A stretch of DNA of 64,000 nucleotides from a bacterium (GTDB lineage: Bacteria > Planctomycetota > Planctomycetia > Planctomycetales > Planctomycetaceae): assembly GCA_016124895.1 (NCBI GenBank), contig WGMU01000022.1, positions 1 through 64,000 of the forward strand, in the 5' to 3' direction. How positions within the stretch are numbered: the stretch's first letter is position 1; every line of letters starts with the position of its first letter. The notes beneath the pieces were generated by a model. It had not been told where the DNA came from. It did no database searches and worked only from the letters and a program-made list of their open reading frames with translations. This document shows positions 37,157 through 46,333 of this stretch, one piece after another. A program made the translations under genes and the position numbers.

Positions 37157-37954
37157 ATGGCAGCTCCCTTCAAACATCTTAAAGCCGTTGTCTTCGACTG
37201 GGCGGGCACGACGGTTGATTACGGCAGTCGGGCGCCGGCACTGGTTTTTCGGGAAATCTTCCGGCGAGAAGGTGTCGAGATTTCGTTCGAGCAGGCTCGC
37301 GGCCCGATGGGTCTTGCCAAGCGCGACCACATTGCGGCGATCCTGCAGCTTCCGGAAATCGCTGCCCGCTGGGAGCAGTCACACGGACGGGCCGCCGGGG
37401 ACTCGGACATCGATCGGATGTATCACGAGTTCCTGCCGCTGCAGAAGGAGACGCTGGCGGCGCACTGCGACCTGATTCCCGGCGTGTCGGACGCGGTGGC
37501 GGAGTGCCGGCGTCGAGGTCTGAGGATCGGCTCGACAACCGGCTACACACACGAACTGGTTGACGTTTTCGCCGCCCGGGTTACCGAGCAGGGGTATTCG
37601 CCGGACTGCGTGATCTGCGCCGATGACGTTCCGCAGGGCCGCCCCGCTCCGTGGATGCTGCTCGAAGCGGCCAGGCAACTCGATGCTTACCCACTGCGGC
37701 ATATTGTCAAAGTCGACGACACCGCGCCGGGCATCGAAGCAGCCATCAACGCTGGCTGCTGGGCGGTCGGCGTGACGCGTACCGGCAACGAAGTCGGCCT
37801 GACCGAAGCCGAGTTCGCCGCTCTGCCCGCGGACGCTCAAGCCGCCACCATCCAGTCCGCCACCGAGAAGCTCATGGCCGCTGGTGCTCATTTCACAATT
37901 GAGTCAGTCGCGGACCTCGGCACGATTCTCGATGCGGTCGATTCCCGCCTTTAG
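37157..37954 (+). CDS. phnX: Phosphonoacetaldehyde hydrolase (phosphonatase)
   Basis: A 265-residue HAD-superfamily enzyme that hydrolyses phosphonoacetaldehyde to acetaldehyde and phosphate in the cytoplasm. The nucleophile motif is FDWAGTTVD with D14, and the Schiff-base lysine lies in RGPMGLAKRDHI (K55), matching D12 and K53 of the Bacillus enzyme. GSTTGYT (motif II), the RPAPWM segment and KVDDTAPGIEA (motif III) complete the active site. Start ATG 37157 was chosen because the preceding in-frame sequence crosses a palindromic repeat and is not protein-like. It ends the phosphonate cluster and would use phosphonoacetaldehyde supplied by the FAD oxidoreductase. No PhnW transaminase is present in the window. 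Confidence 0.94.
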   Translation: MAAPFKHLKAVVFDWAGTTVDYGSRAPALVFREIFRREGVEISFEQARGPMGLAKRDHIAAILQLPEIAARWEQSHGRAAGDSDIDRMYHEFLPLQKETLAAHCDLIPGVSDAVAECRRRGLRIGSTTGYTHELVDVFAARVTEQGYSPDCVICADDVPQGRPAPWMLLEAARQLDAYPLRHIVKVDDTAPGIEAAINAGCWAVGVTRTGNEVGLTEAEFAALPADAQAATIQSATEKLMAAGAHFTIESVADLGTILDAVDSRL

Positions 37955-38008
37955 AACGGTGAGTGAGTGTGACACGCAATCTCTCGTGTCGAGCAAGTCG
38001 CCGAGAGC

Positions 38009-39157
38009 CTACTCCGGAACGTTCGCCAGCAGCCAGTCTTCGGCGACGATCTGCTGGAGCAGGGGGGCTCGCAGGAGGGCAGCGTTTTTTGAGAGGTACT
38101 GCGTCAGCCACGGGCGGCTGTGGACGATCGACGAAACCGCACGCATCCCCAGACTGGCAAGATTGCGCTGACTGAGCTGGGCCGTGATATTCATGCTCAG
38201 GCGTTTGAGCGTCGCCGGGATGATGTTCGGTTCCGGACCGAGGTGAATAATACGGTGAATGTCTGACGCGAGCAGCTTCTCGATGACGCTCCAGAGTCTC
38301 TGGGGATGATCGACCCAGTCGTACAGAAGCTGCCGACTGTTGAAGTCGTTGTACGAGTCCGCTCCGGTAATAGCTGAGATGATTGGGATCGAGGGTACTT
38401 GAAATCCGCCGGGGACGGTTTCGAGCATCACGCTGGCGCGATCGGGCACGTTTCTTTGTCGCACGATGGCCGTGTGGATTGGCGGCCAGCGGTCGGGGTT
38501 CTCCTTGACGTGGATCTCGCGCGGAAAGCGAGTTTTGACTTCCTCGCGGAACAGGTCCAGCGAGCGGCCCTGACCGAGAACCAGCACGCTGTTCGGCGCG
38601 AGGTAGCTCGAAATACAGATGGTGCCCTGATTCCGAGCGGTGACTTCGACGCAGAGCTTCTCGATTGCCTGCGTGTCGAGGGCCGGGCCACGCGAGAAGA
38701 CGATACCCATGCGCGTGTTACGGGCCAGTTCGACGCAGTCGTCAGAGAGTTTGAGAATTGGCGTGAGGAGTGCTTCGAGACTGTAGACACCTGTGGCAAC
38801 CAGCGCGCTGACTTCACCGAGACTGTAGCCGACGGCCAGTCGGGCTGCATTGAATTCGACGCCGTAAAGTTCCTTGAGAATCTCAAGCTGGGCGCGTTCA
38901 GTCGCGACAATCAGGCTGATTGCTTCACCGTAGTTTTCGAGAGTGGTCTCCTCTCGCAGCCGCACGCGTTTGACCAGGTCAACCCGTTTGAGCGTGGCTG
39001 AGGAGTAGAGTTCGGCGGCGTCCTTCAGGTTCCGCTCGACGATCGCCCCATAGGCCGGATGCTCCAGCAGTTCGGGAGTACGACCGAGATTCGTGACGTT
39101 GTAACCGCGAAATGCCCAGGCGGTTCCCTTGAGGTCCTGGCGAATGTCAAGTTCCAT
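38009..39157 (-). CDS. FabD-like acyltransferase lacking the GQGSQ motif
   Basis: About 382 residues from ATG 39157, which has GGAAGG nine bases upstream; an in-frame ATG at 39217 is possible. The central part matches malonyl-CoA:ACP transacylase-type acyltransferases: LAVGYSLGEVSALVATG with the nucleophile Ser at 112, a downstream ARNTRMG segment in the position of the carboxylate-binding Arg, and PPIHTAIV with a candidate catalytic His at 228. The N-terminal GQGSQ oxyanion motif of FabD is replaced by WAFRGYNVTNLGR, and the nucleophile elbow has Tyr instead of His. It stands alone, divergent from a large gene of unknown function, with no ACP or ketosynthase nearby. A specialised or altered acyltransferase is likely. 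Confidence 0.75.
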   Translation of the reverse strand: MELDIRQDLKGTAWAFRGYNVTNLGRTPELLEHPAYGAIVERNLKDAAELYSSATLKRVDLVKRVRLREETTLENYGEAISLIVATERAQLEILKELYGVEFNAARLAVGYSLGEVSALVATGVYSLEALLTPILKLSDDCVELARNTRMGIVFSRGPALDTQAIEKLCVEVTARNQGTICISSYLAPNSVLVLGQGRSLDLFREEVKTRFPREIHVKENPDRWPPIHTAIVRQRNVPDRASVMLETVPGGFQVPSIPIISAITGADSYNDFNSRQLLYDWVDHPQRLWSVIEKLLASDIHRIIHLGPEPNIIPATLKRLSMNITAQLSQRNLASLGMRAVSSIVHSRPWLTQYLSKNAALLRAPLLQQIVAEDWLLANVPE

Positions 39158-39459
39158 CGGGCCGGGCCTTCCTGCGATCGGCATCTGATTCATCGGCTGG
39201 GAGAGCTGTCGTCTCATACCAGCGGGCGGAATCGTATCCGGGACTTCTGATGCCGCAAACGGGAGTCTCAGGCGTTCGGTCGCGAGTTTCCGCCCGCCGG
39301 AACAGGTTGGTTGCCCGAGCCTTCGGAACTCTCCAGAATCGAGCCCTTACCCTACTGCAGCAGGCTGTTCACGTCCGCGATGACTGCGGCACTGAGCCGT
39401 CTGCCGACGTGTCGCCGGATGAGCGAATCATCGCCTGTCCGTGAACTCTGGAAATTCGA
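39158..39459. promoter_or_regulatory. Divergent intergenic region
   Basis: About 300 bases separate the minus-strand acyltransferase from the plus-strand 1349-residue gene, so promoters for both must lie here. Short open frames cross it but none has a convincing start or resembles a protein. I found no clear -35/-10 pair or operator palindrome. Confidence 0.4.
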
Positions 39460-42400
39460 ATGTCACAACGGACTGATTCAGGACTTGCGCTTCCATCCGC
39501 TGATCTGGATGCTGCCTTCACCAAGGTTCTCGGCTACCTGAACTTTTCGGGCGGTAAAGCAGATCCGGCTTTCCTGGCGGCTCTGGATCAGGTCGCGGTT
39601 GACTCAGGTTTCGCGGAATCGTGGTCACCTCTGAGCACCGCGTTGCTCGACCGTCTGGCGTCATTGAAAAGCGATAATGCCGCATTCAGCGACAGTTCCC
39701 AGGCGGAGGCGGTGATCAGGTTTGTCTTCGATACTCTGGTGCCCGCTTATCAGTCGTTTCACGCGGACCTGTTGTTTCATCTGCAGCCGGCCGAACTTCA
39801 GAATACGTTCTTCCTGGGCCGGTGCTTCGAAGCGGCACTCGAACAGGGGGGGCCGTGGGGTGACACGGAACGGATGGTAGACGAGTCGCTCGCCCGGCTG
39901 AACGATTACGTCGGCTATCGCCCGATCGCGGTGCTCGAAGACGGCCGCAAGATGACGCCGTATTCACACGAGCGTTTCCGGCCGTTGCCGCTGTTCATTG
40001 CCGGAGCCGGTGTCTGTTCGGGACCGCATCGGGCGATCGTCGAGCGGGCTCTCGAACTGATGGCTGTGGTCCCGTCCGAAGTGCTCGGCGGCGCCTACTT
40101 CGATCTCGATCGGCTGGACGAGCTGGCACTCGATGTTCGCGCCTACGATCACGATCATCCAGCGTTCAAGCGGACAAATTACCTGTTCGGCGAGTGGGAT
40201 CCGCACCTGATCGACAACAGCGGGTATTACCGGCGGTTCGTCGTTCGCAAGATCATTCTCGACGCGCTGGTTGACTGGGTTGACGGGCAGAGGAACAAGG
40301 TTGAGGCCGTCTTCGATGCCGGTTCTGTTCTGTGTGGCACGATGCTGATGGCGTCGTCGATCAGCGGCGACGGACCGGCGACGCACGACTCAACCGTGTC
40401 ATTAACGTCGCTGCTGCCGGTTGTTGCGCGACAGCGGGATGACTTCTATCTGCGACTGATGCAGACCGTCGATGGCGCGCGGGCGAAGCGTCTGCTCAAA
40501 CATGCGCAGCAGACGCAGCAGCCCTTCGGACACGTCCGGCAGGCGCTCAATCTGCATCTCGCCCATTACGGTGCGAGGCAGGTTCAGTATCGGACGCTCG
40601 CCGCTATTTATGCACGCATGGGGCACGCCGAGGCTGCACGGCAGCAGGCATCGATCATCCCATCCACCTCGGCGCGATTCGAATGCGAGATTCTCTGCCG
40701 CATCGCGTCGGCAAAAATTGACCTGGAACGCGGACAGCTTGACGCGGCTGATTCTGCACTGCGGGAAGTCGAGGATCTGCTGCGACGTGGCATCGACTGC
40801 GGCGCGATCGTCGATCCGTGGAACATTCTCGGCTTTCAGGGCAACTTTCCGTTGTTTGCCGCGCGGGAAGACAGCATTCCCGATCAGCGTGTCGAAACGC
40901 TGCTCGACATGATCGAACGGCTGTTCGGCGTTTTTTCGCGGGCGCTCAGCGAAGCGGCGGCTCAGGGGCGGACGGAACAGCTCCGCGATCTGACGCGACG
41001 CTTTGATGAACTGACCACGTGGTGGGACCAGTTTGCGTCACACGTCATCGAAGATCTGCCGACAGTGATCGGCAGCGAGGACCTGGAATCTGCAACGCAT
41101 GTCGCGCAAGCGCTGGCGGAATGGCGGGCGGCTGGCGAAGCGGCTGGCGATATTTCCTTCTGGCGGCGGCACGTTGACGTGTTCCAGTCGGCCAAGTCAT
41201 TCGCCTGCGTGGTTGAGTCGCTCCTCGCGCGGAATGATCACGTCGCCGCAATGGCACTGCTGGTTCAATGGCTGTGCAGTGCTGAAGACGTCGGCATCGA
41301 GTCCGGTCCGTATTCGATTCATGCGCTGCTGATTGAGTGGATGAAACGAGTCACCTCGGTTGATGGCGATGGAAAGACGCCGCGATGTGACTGGCCTTCC
41401 ATTCGGCGTTTGTTCGATTTTCTGGAAGCCAACGCCGGCAGCTACTGGGACGTCCCGCAGCTTGACGCGGTTGCGGCAGGAATCGCCAGTCGCGACAGCG
41501 AAGCCGATCTTGATGCCTGGGACGTGGAACGTGGCGATGACTGGCTGAACGCCGACGATTCGGATGACGATGACGAATCGAATCTGTTTCAGGCGGCTTA
41601 TGACGACATCACATTTAAAGACAGTACGGATGACGGCGTCGAAAGCGAGACGCTCGACAGCGGAACGGCGCCGGGAAATACAGAGTTCGAGATTCTTAAT
41701 CGCGAACTCGAGCCGCGAATCAAGTTCATCATGGCGCTGGCACAACTCTGGCAGATCGCCGCGTCGGCCATGGCGGCTGAGTCGTTCTCCCAGCCGACGA
41801 AAGACGGAGCCAGCTCCGATTTGAATGAAAATCAGGTCGACGCACTGCTGGGCTGGCTGCACCGCGTGCGGGCTCTGCAGAACGACCTGCTGCATCTGAT
41901 GAACGCCGTCTGGGAGCGCGAGGTCGACGAATCTGGTGGCGATCACGATGCCAACGTTGAATACGACATTCAGCTGCAGACGAAATTCTACCTGCTGAAT
42001 ACGATCATCGCGACGCACATCAATTGTCGCGTCGCTGAGGTCGGTCTGCTGTGCCTGCTGCCAGCGAATGCTGCCCAGCAACCTCCGGGCGAGGAAGATC
42101 AGCAGATGGTTGACTTCTATCGGGCGGTGATCAGTCAGGACGTCGATGCCGTCCGCACTCTGCTGCAACAGCAGTTTCGACGGCTCGCGCGAAAGCCGTT
42201 GCTGTATGTACCGCTCGACAGCGGCGGACATCCGATGCAGATCCTCGCCGCACGGTCCGTGCAGACAGATATTCGTTTCCTGCTGACGCATCTGCCGCGT
42301 CTGGGACTGTTTCGTGAAACCTGGCACGTCGCGCGGCTGGCGCATCGAATGGAACGCGAAACGCGGCTCGACGGCATGGCCGTCACCGAGTTTGACCGTA

Positions 42401-43509
42401 TTTTCCGGACGGCTTTGCGGAATACGATCGAGTGTCTGCTGTCGTGCGCGGAGTCCTGGGAGAACGTCGAAGAGCCGGATCACAACCTGCTGTCGCTGAT
42501 CAGCGACGTTCTGGAGCATTACCGGAATCAGTGGCATCGTCACAGTCGAACGATGCGTCTGTCATCGGTGGAAGGGCTGCAGCGGGACGTCATCTGGGAA
42601 GACGTCTGTGAGTTCATCGAGAAATATGGTGAGGACCTGTTTCACGCCCGCAACCTGACGCTCGGCAATGTGCGGACGATTCTGCATAACGGAATAGAAT
42701 GGTTCCTCGCACAACTCGCCGAACTTGAAGACCCGCTGCATCCCATGCCGCTGCTCAGCGATCTCGAAGACGGCGTCCTGGACCTCGACGACACGGCCGA
42801 GATGCTCGAACTGATTTATGGCTCTGTGGTCGACAAGTTCGATCGTTTTCTTGAATACAACACGACGACGACTCAGTCGGATTATGGCAGCAAGTTTTAC
42901 GTGCTGCTGGACTTTCTGCGGGTCGAAGCGGAGTACGATCGGCACGCCTGGGACCGAATTCCCGAAGGTATTGTGCATCGTGCGCTGGCGATGGCTGACC
43001 GGCCGGAACTCCTGCGAATGCTCGAAGAACGGTTTGAAGCCGAGACTCGCCGACAGGCAGACCGGCACGTCGAAGCACTGCAGCAACTGGAAAAGAAGTA
43101 CGGCGTGCATCTCCCCGGTGTCAGTGACCGACTGAATGAACGATTTGTCAAGCCGCTGGCAGTCAACCGGATGCTCGCACTTGTCGAGCCGGCATTGAGA
43201 ACCGCATCCAGCGGCGAGGAATGCGGCGAACGTTTCGAGCAGCTTCGTGCCGAGATCGATTCCTACATGCACGACCAGGCAGGCTCGGCGATTGACATCC
43301 CTCAGTGGCTGCAGGACGTCGAACGCGAAGTCAACCGACTCGAAATGCCCACTGACTATATTCGTCCGCCGGAACTTGACGCCCACATGCCTGTGGCCCG
43401 CGTGGCTCAGGCTGACATCATGCAGCAACTGGCTGTCTGGAGTCAGTCGCTGACGATTTCCGAAAGTGCGCGGCGACGACGGACCAGCCGCAAAAAGAGC
43501 AGTGAATAG
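39460..43509 (+). CDS. Large predicted helical protein of unknown function
   Basis: A 1349-residue protein that I do not recognise. It starts ATG 39460 with a weak GGAAA upstream, has no signal peptide or membrane helix, and is almost wholly alpha-helical in character. A short segment around residues 360-420 (LAAIYARMGHAEAARQQASII ... LERGQLDAADSALREVEDLL) has TPR-like helix pairs. Residues about 685-740 form a very acidic tract (runs of Asp, Glu and Ser) that splits the protein into two helical halves. The C-terminus is basic (ARRRRTSRKKSS). It looks like a cytoplasmic scaffold or repeat protein. It is divergent from the FabD-like gene and followed after 45 bases by an exported propeller. 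Confidence 0.8.
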   Translation: MSQRTDSGLALPSADLDAAFTKVLGYLNFSGGKADPAFLAALDQVAVDSGFAESWSPLSTALLDRLASLKSDNAAFSDSSQAEAVIRFVFDTLVPAYQSFHADLLFHLQPAELQNTFFLGRCFEAALEQGGPWGDTERMVDESLARLNDYVGYRPIAVLEDGRKMTPYSHERFRPLPLFIAGAGVCSGPHRAIVERALELMAVVPSEVLGGAYFDLDRLDELALDVRAYDHDHPAFKRTNYLFGEWDPHLIDNSGYYRRFVVRKIILDALVDWVDGQRNKVEAVFDAGSVLCGTMLMASSISGDGPATHDSTVSLTSLLPVVARQRDDFYLRLMQTVDGARAKRLLKHAQQTQQPFGHVRQALNLHLAHYGARQVQYRTLAAIYARMGHAEAARQQASIIPSTSARFECEILCRIASAKIDLERGQLDAADSALREVEDLLRRGIDCGAIVDPWNILGFQGNFPLFAAREDSIPDQRVETLLDMIERLFGVFSRALSEAAAQGRTEQLRDLTRRFDELTTWWDQFASHVIEDLPTVIGSEDLESATHVAQALAEWRAAGEAAGDISFWRRHVDVFQSAKSFACVVESLLARNDHVAAMALLVQWLCSAEDVGIESGPYSIHALLIEWMKRVTSVDGDGKTPRCDWPSIRRLFDFLEANAGSYWDVPQLDAVAAGIASRDSEADLDAWDVERGDDWLNADDSDDDDESNLFQAAYDDITFKDSTDDGVESETLDSGTAPGNTEFEILNRELEPRIKFIMALAQLWQIAASAMAAESFSQPTKDGASSDLNENQVDALLGWLHRVRALQNDLLHLMNAVWEREVDESGGDHDANVEYDIQLQTKFYLLNTIIATHINCRVAEVGLLCLLPANAAQQPPGEEDQQMVDFYRAVISQDVDAVRTLLQQQFRRLARKPLLYVPLDSGGHPMQILAARSVQTDIRFLLTHLPRLGLFRETWHVARLAHRMERETRLDGMAVTEFDRIFRTALRNTIECLLSCAESWENVEEPDHNLLSLISDVLEHYRNQWHRHSRTMRLSSVEGLQRDVIWEDVCEFIEKYGEDLFHARNLTLGNVRTILHNGIEWFLAQLAELEDPLHPMPLLSDLEDGVLDLDDTAEMLELIYGSVVDKFDRFLEYNTTTTQSDYGSKFYVLLDFLRVEAEYDRHAWDRIPEGIVHRALAMADRPELLRMLEERFEAETRRQADRHVEALQQLEKKYGVHLPGVSDRLNERFVKPLAVNRMLALVEPALRTASSGEECGERFEQLRAEIDSYMHDQAGSAIDIPQWLQDVEREVNRLEMPTDYIRPPELDAHMPVARVAQADIMQQLAVWSQSLTISESARRRRTSRKKSSE

Positions 43510-43554
43510 TCGGGGTTGCAGAGCCAGCCTGCCGGAATACCAGGAGCGTTTACG

Positions 43555-44520
43555 ATGAAAACAACTTTTGTCAGTCCGGGCATTGTCCTGGTCATGTCAT
43601 CGTTCGTTGCTGCGGCCGAATTTGCGCCCGTCGAACACTGGCTCAAGCCAGCCGAGGGGATGCAGACAATCGGTCCGGCACACGGCGACGTCGCAGTCAG
43701 TTCGGCTGGTGACGTTTACGTCAGTGTGGGCGGTCCGCGCGGCGGCGTTCAGGTCTTTGATGCGAGCGGCAAATACCTGCGCAACGTGCCCAACGCTCCA
43801 AACGATTTTCACGGCTTCGTCATCCATCAGGAACCCGCGGGCGAGTTCATCTACGGAGCACGGCTCGGCGGTGGTTCGATTCTGAAGATGCAGCTTGATG
43901 GCAAAGTGGTTCTGGAGATCCCTGGCTCGATGATTCCAGAAGAACTCGTTGCCAAGCGAGACGGTAAGCCGAACCTGCGCCTCACTGCCGTTGACGTCGC
44001 TCCGGACGGCCGCATCTTCGCGGTCGACGGTTACAGCAGCGATCTGATTCACATCTTCGATTCCCAGGGAAAGTATCAGAACAGTTTCGGGGGTAAGGCG
44101 GCTCCATACGGTTTTCGAACGTGCCACAAGATCGCAATCGATACGCGGTTTAACCCGCCGCAGATTCTTTGCTGTGATCGCGAGAACCGCCGCCTCGTCA
44201 ACCTCACGCTGGACGGAAAGGTGCTCGGCACGGTGCCCGATATGAAACGGCCCGCCGCGGTCGCCATTTTCAAAGACTGGGCCGCCGTTGCCGAGATTGA
44301 AGGCCGCGTCAGTCTGCTCGACAGGACAGGCAAGACAGTCCTGACGCTCGGTGCGAATGACGTGAAGGAACAGACGGCGACAAACAAAGTTGTGCCCAGC
44401 GACTGGCGGACTGGAATCTTCACCGCCCCGCACGGCATCGACTTCGACTCGACAGGTAACCTCTTTGTCACCGAGTACAACCAGTTTGGCCGAGTCCTGC
44501 GCTACGATCAGAAGAATTAG
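43555..44520 (+). CDS. Exported NHL/six-bladed-propeller-like protein
   Basis: A 321-residue protein starting at ATG 43555 (CAGGAGCG upstream) with a signal peptide ending near FVAAAEF. The repeats GDVAVSSAGDVYVSVGGPRGGVQVFDASGKYL, VDVAPDGRIFAVDGYSSDLIHIFDSQGKY and IDFDSTGNLFVTEYNQFGRVLRYD are NHL-type beta-propeller blades. It is probably periplasmic and may bind a ligand or act as a lyase-like scaffold. Its TAG at 44518-44520 directly abuts the stop of the convergent methyltransferase, leaving no intergenic base. Confidence 0.85.
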   Translation: MKTTFVSPGIVLVMSSFVAAAEFAPVEHWLKPAEGMQTIGPAHGDVAVSSAGDVYVSVGGPRGGVQVFDASGKYLRNVPNAPNDFHGFVIHQEPAGEFIYGARLGGGSILKMQLDGKVVLEIPGSMIPEELVAKRDGKPNLRLTAVDVAPDGRIFAVDGYSSDLIHIFDSQGKYQNSFGGKAAPYGFRTCHKIAIDTRFNPPQILCCDRENRRLVNLTLDGKVLGTVPDMKRPAAVAIFKDWAAVAEIEGRVSLLDRTGKTVLTLGANDVKEQTATNKVVPSDWRTGIFTAPHGIDFDSTGNLFVTEYNQFGRVLRYDQKN

Positions 44521-45234
44521 TCAGCGGTGTGGAGTCCGCCAGACGGCGATGATCGATCGTCCGGCCCGATAGCGAAGAACCGGATCGAGGCATTGGGAGA
44601 GCGAAATGACGACTCGATCCCAGAACAGAACCTGTCGGCGGGTCGGGTGCGGGCTTCGTATCAGCAGGCGATTGGCGAGTAACAGCAGGGTGCCGATCGC
44701 GTCCAGATAAAACAGGCGTTCGAGCTGCAGCCCCGGCGGCGACAGTGCTGTCAGAGCCGCTCGCGAATACCGCCGGAAGTGACCGACCGCTCGATCGAAC
44801 TCGCTGAACAGCGTCGGATGCGCCGGGCTGAGCACGACCAGAACGCCTCCAGGTTTCAACAGTCTGGCCGCTCGCTGCAGTTCGGCGCGGTCGTCTTCGA
44901 CGTGTTCGAGAACGTCGACATAAATGATCGCATCGAAGGACCGTTCGAATGCCACTGACTCCAGGGAGCCGACAATGACCTCCGGCGAAAACGGACGCGT
45001 CAGCCAGAACTCGTCTTCCTGAATCTGCCGAGCGAGTGCGGCATCAGGTTCGAGACATGTCCAGTTCAACTCGCGGCCGTCGTACAGCAGACGCGTCGTT
45101 CCACCGATACCCGCACCGACTTCGAGCACGTCGCCGGTCAGCCACGGACGGAGATGCCGAGTGAAATACCGTTTCCAATGGACCGCTTCCGCGAATCTCG
45201 GCAGTTCTGCGCCTTCGTACGAGTAGTCGCTCAT
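44521..45234 (-). CDS. Class I SAM-dependent methyltransferase
   Basis: A 237-residue methyltransferase. Start ATG 45234 (MSDYSYEGAELPRF) was chosen because the longer frame to 45429 runs back into the glycosyltransferase and is not protein-like. Motif I is VLEVGAGIGGTT, an acidic residue follows in CLEPD, and AIIYVDVLEHVEDD with LLKPGGVLVVLSPAH gives the remaining SAM-fold motifs. FSEFDRAVGHFRRYS is common in methyltransferases next to glycan or lipid genes. It follows the glycosyltransferase on the same strand by 64 bases, so the two probably act on the same polyprenyl-linked or surface glycan. Confidence 0.87.
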   Translation of the reverse strand: MSDYSYEGAELPRFAEAVHWKRYFTRHLRPWLTGDVLEVGAGIGGTTRLLYDGRELNWTCLEPDAALARQIQEDEFWLTRPFSPEVIVGSLESVAFERSFDAIIYVDVLEHVEDDRAELQRAARLLKPGGVLVVLSPAHPTLFSEFDRAVGHFRRYSRAALTALSPPGLQLERLFYLDAIGTLLLLANRLLIRSPHPTRRQVLFWDRVVISLSQCLDPVLRYRAGRSIIAVWRTPHR

Positions 45235-45298
45235 AAGCGCGTGAATTGCTGAGTTAGCGAAGCGTGAGGCCGCTGACGGACAGCAGCGATCTGCCGTT

Positions 45299-46333
45299 TT
45301 ATCGGCGGGCTTCGGTCGCTTCCTCAAGCGACTCGACAGAAACGCCGCCGACTCGCTGGTCGTGAATCGGTGTTGTGCCGGCGACGAAGTGAACGTGATC
45401 GCGGATGGGCAGGAACCCGGCGTCGTCACGCTTCTGCAGAATTCCCAGCACGTAGACCAGGATCAGTGTCAGCATCTGACCAAACAGCAGAAGCAGCAGT
45501 CCCGACGTATAAGTCGCCCAGCCGGGGACAGCCCAGTCGGTCGTCAACCGGATTGTCGCGATTGTACCCAGCCCCACCAGCGTGATTAGAGCCAGGCAGG
45601 CTCCCGCGATAATCAGACGCACCCCCGTCCGTTCAGAGAAGACCGAGATTGCACTCAGTCCATGAATCACCAGCGAGACGAGATTCATCTTTGACGCCCC
45701 GGCCAGCCGGTTTGCCCGTCGTGTCGGTACGGTTTCAAATGGCAGTCGCGACTTGACCACCGACGCGGCGTAATGATTCCACAGCTCCGAAACGACAACG
45801 ATCCGCGGCAGCATTTCAGACGGCACCGCACTGAAGTTGCCGATGCGGACGGGAATTCCGGTCAGCAGCAGATGAGCAACTCGATAGAGCCAGTAGAAGA
45901 AGCGAAATGTCAGACTTTCGGACCGTTTGGTTCGCTCGGCGAAGATAATGGCATTCCGGTCCCGGCAGTCGAGTTCTCTCAACAACCGCGGTACGTCCTG
46001 CGGAGCGTCTTCACCGTCTGCATCCATCACAACGACTGCAGAGCACGGCAGGTGAGCCGCGACATGACTGAGCCCGACTGCCAGCGCCCGCTGATGCCCA
46101 AGATTCCGCTGCAGTCGCAGAATCTCAACTCGCTGCAGATGCCGGAAGTCGGCACACCGTTCGGCAAGTTCGTCGACGTTGACCAGCTCTGTGGACCCGT
46201 CATCAAGCAGCAATGCGTGAACCCGCGCATCAACACCTCGCAGCTCCCGCTCCAGCAGCGGCAGGAGCAGCCCGACAGACTCCCAGTCATTGAAGACTGG
46301 AATCAATAGAATGACCGGTTCAACATGCATCAA
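45299..46333 (-). CDS. Family 2 glycosyltransferase with C-terminal membrane helices
   Basis: A 344-residue GT-A glycosyltransferase of the DPM1/bactoprenol-glycosyltransferase type. The N-terminus ILLIPVFNDWESVGLLLPLLE and LLLDDGSTE bind the nucleotide sugar, VVVMDADGEDAPQDVPRLL contains the DxD metal motif, and NRLAGASKMNLVSL is in the acceptor loop. Two hydrophobic helices near 238-263 and 275-300 anchor it. It would transfer a sugar from a nucleotide donor to polyprenyl phosphate. The start is ATG 46333 or 46330. A methyltransferase gene follows on the same strand. Confidence 0.9.
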   Translation of the reverse strand: MMHVEPVILLIPVFNDWESVGLLLPLLERELRGVDARVHALLLDDGSTELVNVDELAERCADFRHLQRVEILRLQRNLGHQRALAVGLSHVAAHLPCSAVVVMDADGEDAPQDVPRLLRELDCRDRNAIIFAERTKRSESLTFRFFYWLYRVAHLLLTGIPVRIGNFSAVPSEMLPRIVVVSELWNHYAASVVKSRLPFETVPTRRANRLAGASKMNLVSLVIHGLSAISVFSERTGVRLIIAGACLALITLVGLGTIATIRLTTDWAVPGWATYTSGLLLLLFGQMLTLILVYVLGILQKRDDAGFLPIRDHVHFVAGTTPIHDQRVGGVSVESLEEATEARR

